A model generated the notes under the pieces. It worked only from the letters and a program-made list of their open reading frames with translations, searched no databases and had not been told where the DNA came from. Source: Gammaproteobacteria bacterium (GTDB taxonomy: Bacteria; Pseudomonadota; Gammaproteobacteria; Magnimaribacterales; AG-339-G14). Taken from it: a stretch of 8,666 nt of DNA. Below, piece after piece: positions 6,732 through 8,666 of the stretch. Made by a program: the position numbers and the translations under genes. Numbering within the stretch: the stretch's first letter is position 1; each line of letters begins with the position of its first letter. Where the stretch lies: NCBI GenBank assembly GCA_002689405.1, contig NZFZ01000047.1, positions 4,799-13,464 on the forward strand. The letters run 5' to 3'.

Positions 6732-6747
6732 CCCCAAGGGGAGTTAA
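6728..6747. repeat. Small imperfect inverted repeat at the coxC/DUF2909 convergent ends
   Basis: TTAACCCC (6728-6735) is mirrored by GGGG-AG-TTAA (6738-6747), with a two-base bulge and a two-base centre. It covers the stop codons of both convergent genes. A hairpin is possible if one C:G pair opens to give a four-base loop. There is no T-run after it on either strand, so it does not meet the usual form of an intrinsic terminator. Part of it is constrained as DUF2909 coding sequence. Confidence 0.3.
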
Positions 6748-6934
6748 GACCAAGTTGACCTGTGTATAGTCCGTATCCAATAGTCAATAAAAGTAGCATC
6801 GCTATAGTAACTCTTACTCGTAAACTATAAATCGCCCTAGACGTATTGCCTTTGTCCTTCAAAAGAAAAAATGCGCTTGAAAAAAGGCTGACCAACATGG
6901 CAAGGGCAAGAACTGCGATTATGAATTTAAGCAT
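6728..6934 (-). CDS. DUF2909 small two-helix membrane protein
   Basis: A 68-residue protein of unknown function found in gammaproteobacterial cytochrome oxidase clusters, often annotated as a twin transmembrane protein. Two hydrophobic helices (about 3-25 and 42-60) flank a short basic loop, KDKGNTSRAIYSLRVR (26-41). Its pattern of LF..FFLLKDKG, an Arg, then LRVRV matches the DUF2909 family. A short Gly/Pro tail ends the protein. It is the only gene of the cluster on the opposite strand. Its stop overlaps the coxC stop, and its ATG (6934-6932) lies 5 bp from the surf1 ATG on the other strand. No ribosome binding site is evident. Its constant position suggests a role in oxidase assembly or stability, which is inference only. 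Confidence 0.85.
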   Translation of the reverse strand: MLKFIIAVLALAMLVSLFSSAFFLLKDKGNTSRAIYSLRVRVTIAMLLLLTIGYGLYTGQLGLNSPWG

Positions 6935-6939
6935 TGGTT

Positions 6940-7626
6940 ATGAAAGTTTCTGAGTATCTGATTTTATTGATTTTCGTTATTGTCTTTATAGGATCATTAT
7001 CTCTTTGTATTTGGCAAATAGACAGAGGCTATGACAAAAAGGCATTAGAAAATACTTTTTCTCAAAGACAATCCTTGCCAGTGGAAACAAACCCAGGCGA
7101 GCTTAATCAAAATTTATATTATAGGAATATACAAATTTCAGGGATTTTCGGTAAAAAAAATTTTTTTGTGGATAATAAAACACATAACGGCAACGCTGGA
7201 TATGTGGTTTTTTCACCATTTACTTTAGCTGACAGTAAAAAAATACTCGTTTCTAGAGGCTGGATAGGATCTGATCAAAGAGATTCTTTACCAGAACTTT
7301 CTTTGCCTCAAACTAAATTAAAACTAGATGGAATGATAAGACCTTTTTCAAAAGACTTTGTATTAGAAGATCAGGCAAAACAAATTGCAAACAACTATAT
7401 CATTCAAGGACTGGACAAAGAATTGATGGAAGATTTAAGTGGTTATAAGTTTTTGCCTTATGTATTCGAGCTCTCTGCCTTATCGAATTTAAGCTTGGAG
7501 CCTATTTGGCGACCAACCTCATTAAAATCAACCAGGCATTTTGGTTATGCCATCCAGTGGTTCGCCCTAGCCTTGGTAGTTTTATTTGGCGGTTATTATT
7601 TATTTAGAAAAAAGCAGTCGACATGA
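6940..7626 (+). CDS. SURF1-family cytochrome oxidase assembly protein
   Basis: Inner-membrane factor that helps insert heme a into subunit I. With ATG at 6940 the protein has 228 residues, with one membrane helix at each end (about 6-24 and 203-221) and a periplasmic domain between, the standard SURF1 layout. Conserved features are WQIDRGYDKK (25-34) after the first helix, FFVDNKTHNGNAGYVV (75-90), LVSRGWIG (103-110) and HFGYAIQWFALA (200-211), whose His is a candidate heme ligand. A TTG six bases earlier (6934) would add only two residues (M-V); the ATG matches the family start better. No ribosome binding site is seen. Its stop overlaps the next gene's start by 4 bp (ATGA). An A8T7 tract (7153-7167) inside it encodes Lys-Lys-Asn-Phe-Phe. 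Confidence 0.93.
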   Translation: MKVSEYLILLIFVIVFIGSLSLCIWQIDRGYDKKALENTFSQRQSLPVETNPGELNQNLYYRNIQISGIFGKKNFFVDNKTHNGNAGYVVFSPFTLADSKKILVSRGWIGSDQRDSLPELSLPQTKLKLDGMIRPFSKDFVLEDQAKQIANNYIIQGLDKELMEDLSGYKFLPYVFELSALSNLSLEPIWRPTSLKSTRHFGYAIQWFALALVVLFGGYYLFRKKQST

Positions 7627-8204
7627 AAAACAAAGGCTTTCTTATAGCAATGATAATCTTTGGAACGCCTTTTTTGGTTATCTCCTTGTCTACCTTCTGG
7701 TATTACGCAGGCCTTGGACCCAAAGCAACAGTTAATTATGGAACCATGATAAATCCACCAGTTGACCTTGGTAGCTTGGAACTTGAATTGGATTATCAAC
7801 CGTTGAATATTGATTCAATGGAAAGAAAGTGGATGATCATCCACTTCATAGACGATCTTTGTAATGAAGCTTGCTTGCAAGCTATTTATTTTTCCAGACA
7901 AATCAATACCGCAATCGGCAGAGAAAAAGATAGGGTGAAGCGCTTTTATGTTGCATCAACAAAAACAAACGAAAAGATAAAAAAACTTTTTCAAGATGAA
8001 ACCAATTTAACTCCCATATCTGCAAAGAATTTAGATCTATTAAGACAAAAAATGGTTGAAGTCGGTATAAACCCATTCGTGCAGCCTGGTTTTTTCTTAG
8101 CAGACCCCCTTGGAAATATTATTTTGTCTTATCAAGGAGAAATAGACCCAAAAAAAATCTTATCGGATATTAAGAAACTATTGAGAGCATCAAAAATTGG
8201 CTAA
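7623..8204 (+). CDS. Membrane-anchored CX3C protein, thioredoxin-fold/SCO-like, of cox clusters
   Basis: A 193-residue protein with one N-terminal membrane helix (about 5-28) and a periplasmic domain. The domain has a strand WMIIHFID (70-77), then CNEAC (80-84) heading a helix rich in Arg/Gln (LQAIYFSRQ), and a late block FFLADPLGN (157-165) followed by DPKKILSDIKKLL. This resembles a thioredoxin-like fold with the CX3C pair used by SCO proteins for copper or thiol chemistry. The histidine that SCO proteins carry before the late block is not seen. Homologues occupy this slot between SURF1 and heme A synthase in Pseudomonas-type clusters, usually annotated as hypothetical. It starts by ATGA overlap with surf1 and overlaps ctaA by 8 bp, so it is tightly coupled to oxidase assembly genes. 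The family is recognised by context and pattern; the biochemical role is inference. Confidence 0.75.
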   Translation: MKNKGFLIAMIIFGTPFLVISLSTFWYYAGLGPKATVNYGTMINPPVDLGSLELELDYQPLNIDSMERKWMIIHFIDDLCNEACLQAIYFSRQINTAIGREKDRVKRFYVASTKTNEKIKKLFQDETNLTPISAKNLDLLRQKMVEVGINPFVQPGFFLADPLGNIILSYQGEIDPKKILSDIKKLLRASKIG

Positions 8205-8666
8205 TTTAAAAAGAATACAATTAATTGCTTTGCTTGGCATTTTTCTTGCTTTCACTGTAGTGGGGCTAGGCGCTTGGACAAGATTAGTTGATGCAGGCTT
8301 AGGCTGTCCAGACTGGCCCGGCTGTTATGGCTTTGCTATTTGGCCTATGTCAGAAACGGAAATTTCTTTAGCCAACGAACTTTATCCAGAAAGAAAATTT
8401 GAAATTGAAAAAGCAGTTCCTGAAGTGGTACATAGATATTTCGCTGGCTCCTTAGGTCTTTTGATTATTGGGCTTTTTCTTTATGCGGTTTTTTCCAAAC
8501 CGAAAAATTCTTTCATTGTAAAAATAACTTCGACCATGACGGCACTAGTTTTATTTCAATCTTTACTTGGCTATTTCACAGTAAGTTTAAAATTATGGCC
8601 TCAGGTTGTTACTGCACACTTGCTGGGAGGTTTTGCGACTACTACCTTGCTCTTTTTAACCTATTT
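8197..8666 (+). CDS. ctaA: Heme A synthase (COX15/CtaA), N-terminal part
   Basis: Oxidises the C8 methyl of heme O to a formyl group, giving heme A for the oxidase. 156 codons are present before the window ends. They show membrane helix 1 ending LGAWTRLVDAGLGCPDWPGC (24-43), with the paired Cys37 and Cys43 of the first periplasmic loop. PEVVHRYFAGSLG (75-87) follows, with Glu76 and heme-ligand candidate His79, and then TAHLLGG (139-145, His141). The start is TTG at 8197-8199, giving MANLKRIQ. The frame is closed by TGA at 8182-8184 and holds no other start codon before 8197, and the family N-terminus aligns here. It overlaps the preceding gene by 8 bp. The paired cysteines place it with the Cys-containing CtaA group. 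A heme O synthase (ctaB) would be expected beyond the window. Confidence 0.95.
   Translation, partial: MANLKRIQLIALLGIFLAFTVVGLGAWTRLVDAGLGCPDWPGCYGFAIWPMSETEISLANELYPERKFEIEKAVPEVVHRYFAGSLGLLIIGLFLYAVFSKPKNSFIVKITSTMTALVLFQSLLGYFTVSLKLWPQVVTAHLLGGFATTTLLFLTY

Noticed and set aside
6934..6939. TTG start for SURF1 at 6934
   Set aside because: It adds only two residues, has no ribosome binding site and would collide with the DUF2909 start; the ATG at 6940 is better.

Overview
The window looks like chromosomal DNA from an AT-rich, aerobic gammaproteobacterium, probably a marine lineage with a compact genome. This rests on gene content and order: a formyltransferase/deformylase pair, a purE-tsaC-aroE run, and a coxB-coxA-cox11-coxC-DUF2909-SURF1-(thioredoxin-like)-ctaA cluster of the kind seen in Pseudomonas-like gammaproteobacteria. 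The low GC, tiny gaps and many overlapping genes fit a streamlined genome. A clade name (for example SAR86-like) would be a guess.

Layout. On the minus strand at the left edge lie the first 30 codons of fmt (1-92), preceded in transcription by def (92-589); the two overlap by one base (TAATG). A 61-bp AT-rich gap (590-650) separates this pair from a plus-strand run: purE (651-1136), tsaC (1150-1653) and aroE (1638-2486, overlapping tsaC by 16 bp). A 51-bp gap with a perfect TATAAT box (2499-2504) then leads into the cytochrome oxidase cluster: coxB with a fused cytochrome c domain (2538-3671), coxA (3688-5289), cox11/ctaG (5291-5827), coxC (5829-6731), a small two-helix DUF2909 protein on the opposite strand (6728-6934), SURF1 (6940-7626), a CX3C thioredoxin-fold-like protein (7623-8204), and the 5' part of ctaA/COX15 heme A synthase (8197 to the window end). 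No stretch longer than 61 bp is free of genes.

How the genes work together. Def and Fmt handle the formyl group at the start of protein synthesis. PurE, TsaC and AroE are housekeeping enzymes of purine synthesis, tRNA t6A modification and the shikimate pathway. The cox cluster encodes the three core subunits of a heme-copper (A1-type) cytochrome c oxidase with all visible metal ligands and proton-channel residues. It also encodes factors that build it: Cox11 delivers copper to CuB, SURF1 assists heme a insertion, CtaA makes heme A, and the CX3C protein is a likely thiol or copper helper.

I found no mobile element, CRISPR array, RNA gene or clearly undescribed system. Points worth a second look are small: a short TsaC N-terminus with a crowded ribosome binding site, missing purK and hemF neighbours, DUF2909 and SURF1 starts only 5 bp apart, an SCO-like protein that seems to lack the SCO histidine, a TTG start for ctaA, and an A8T7 tract inside surf1.
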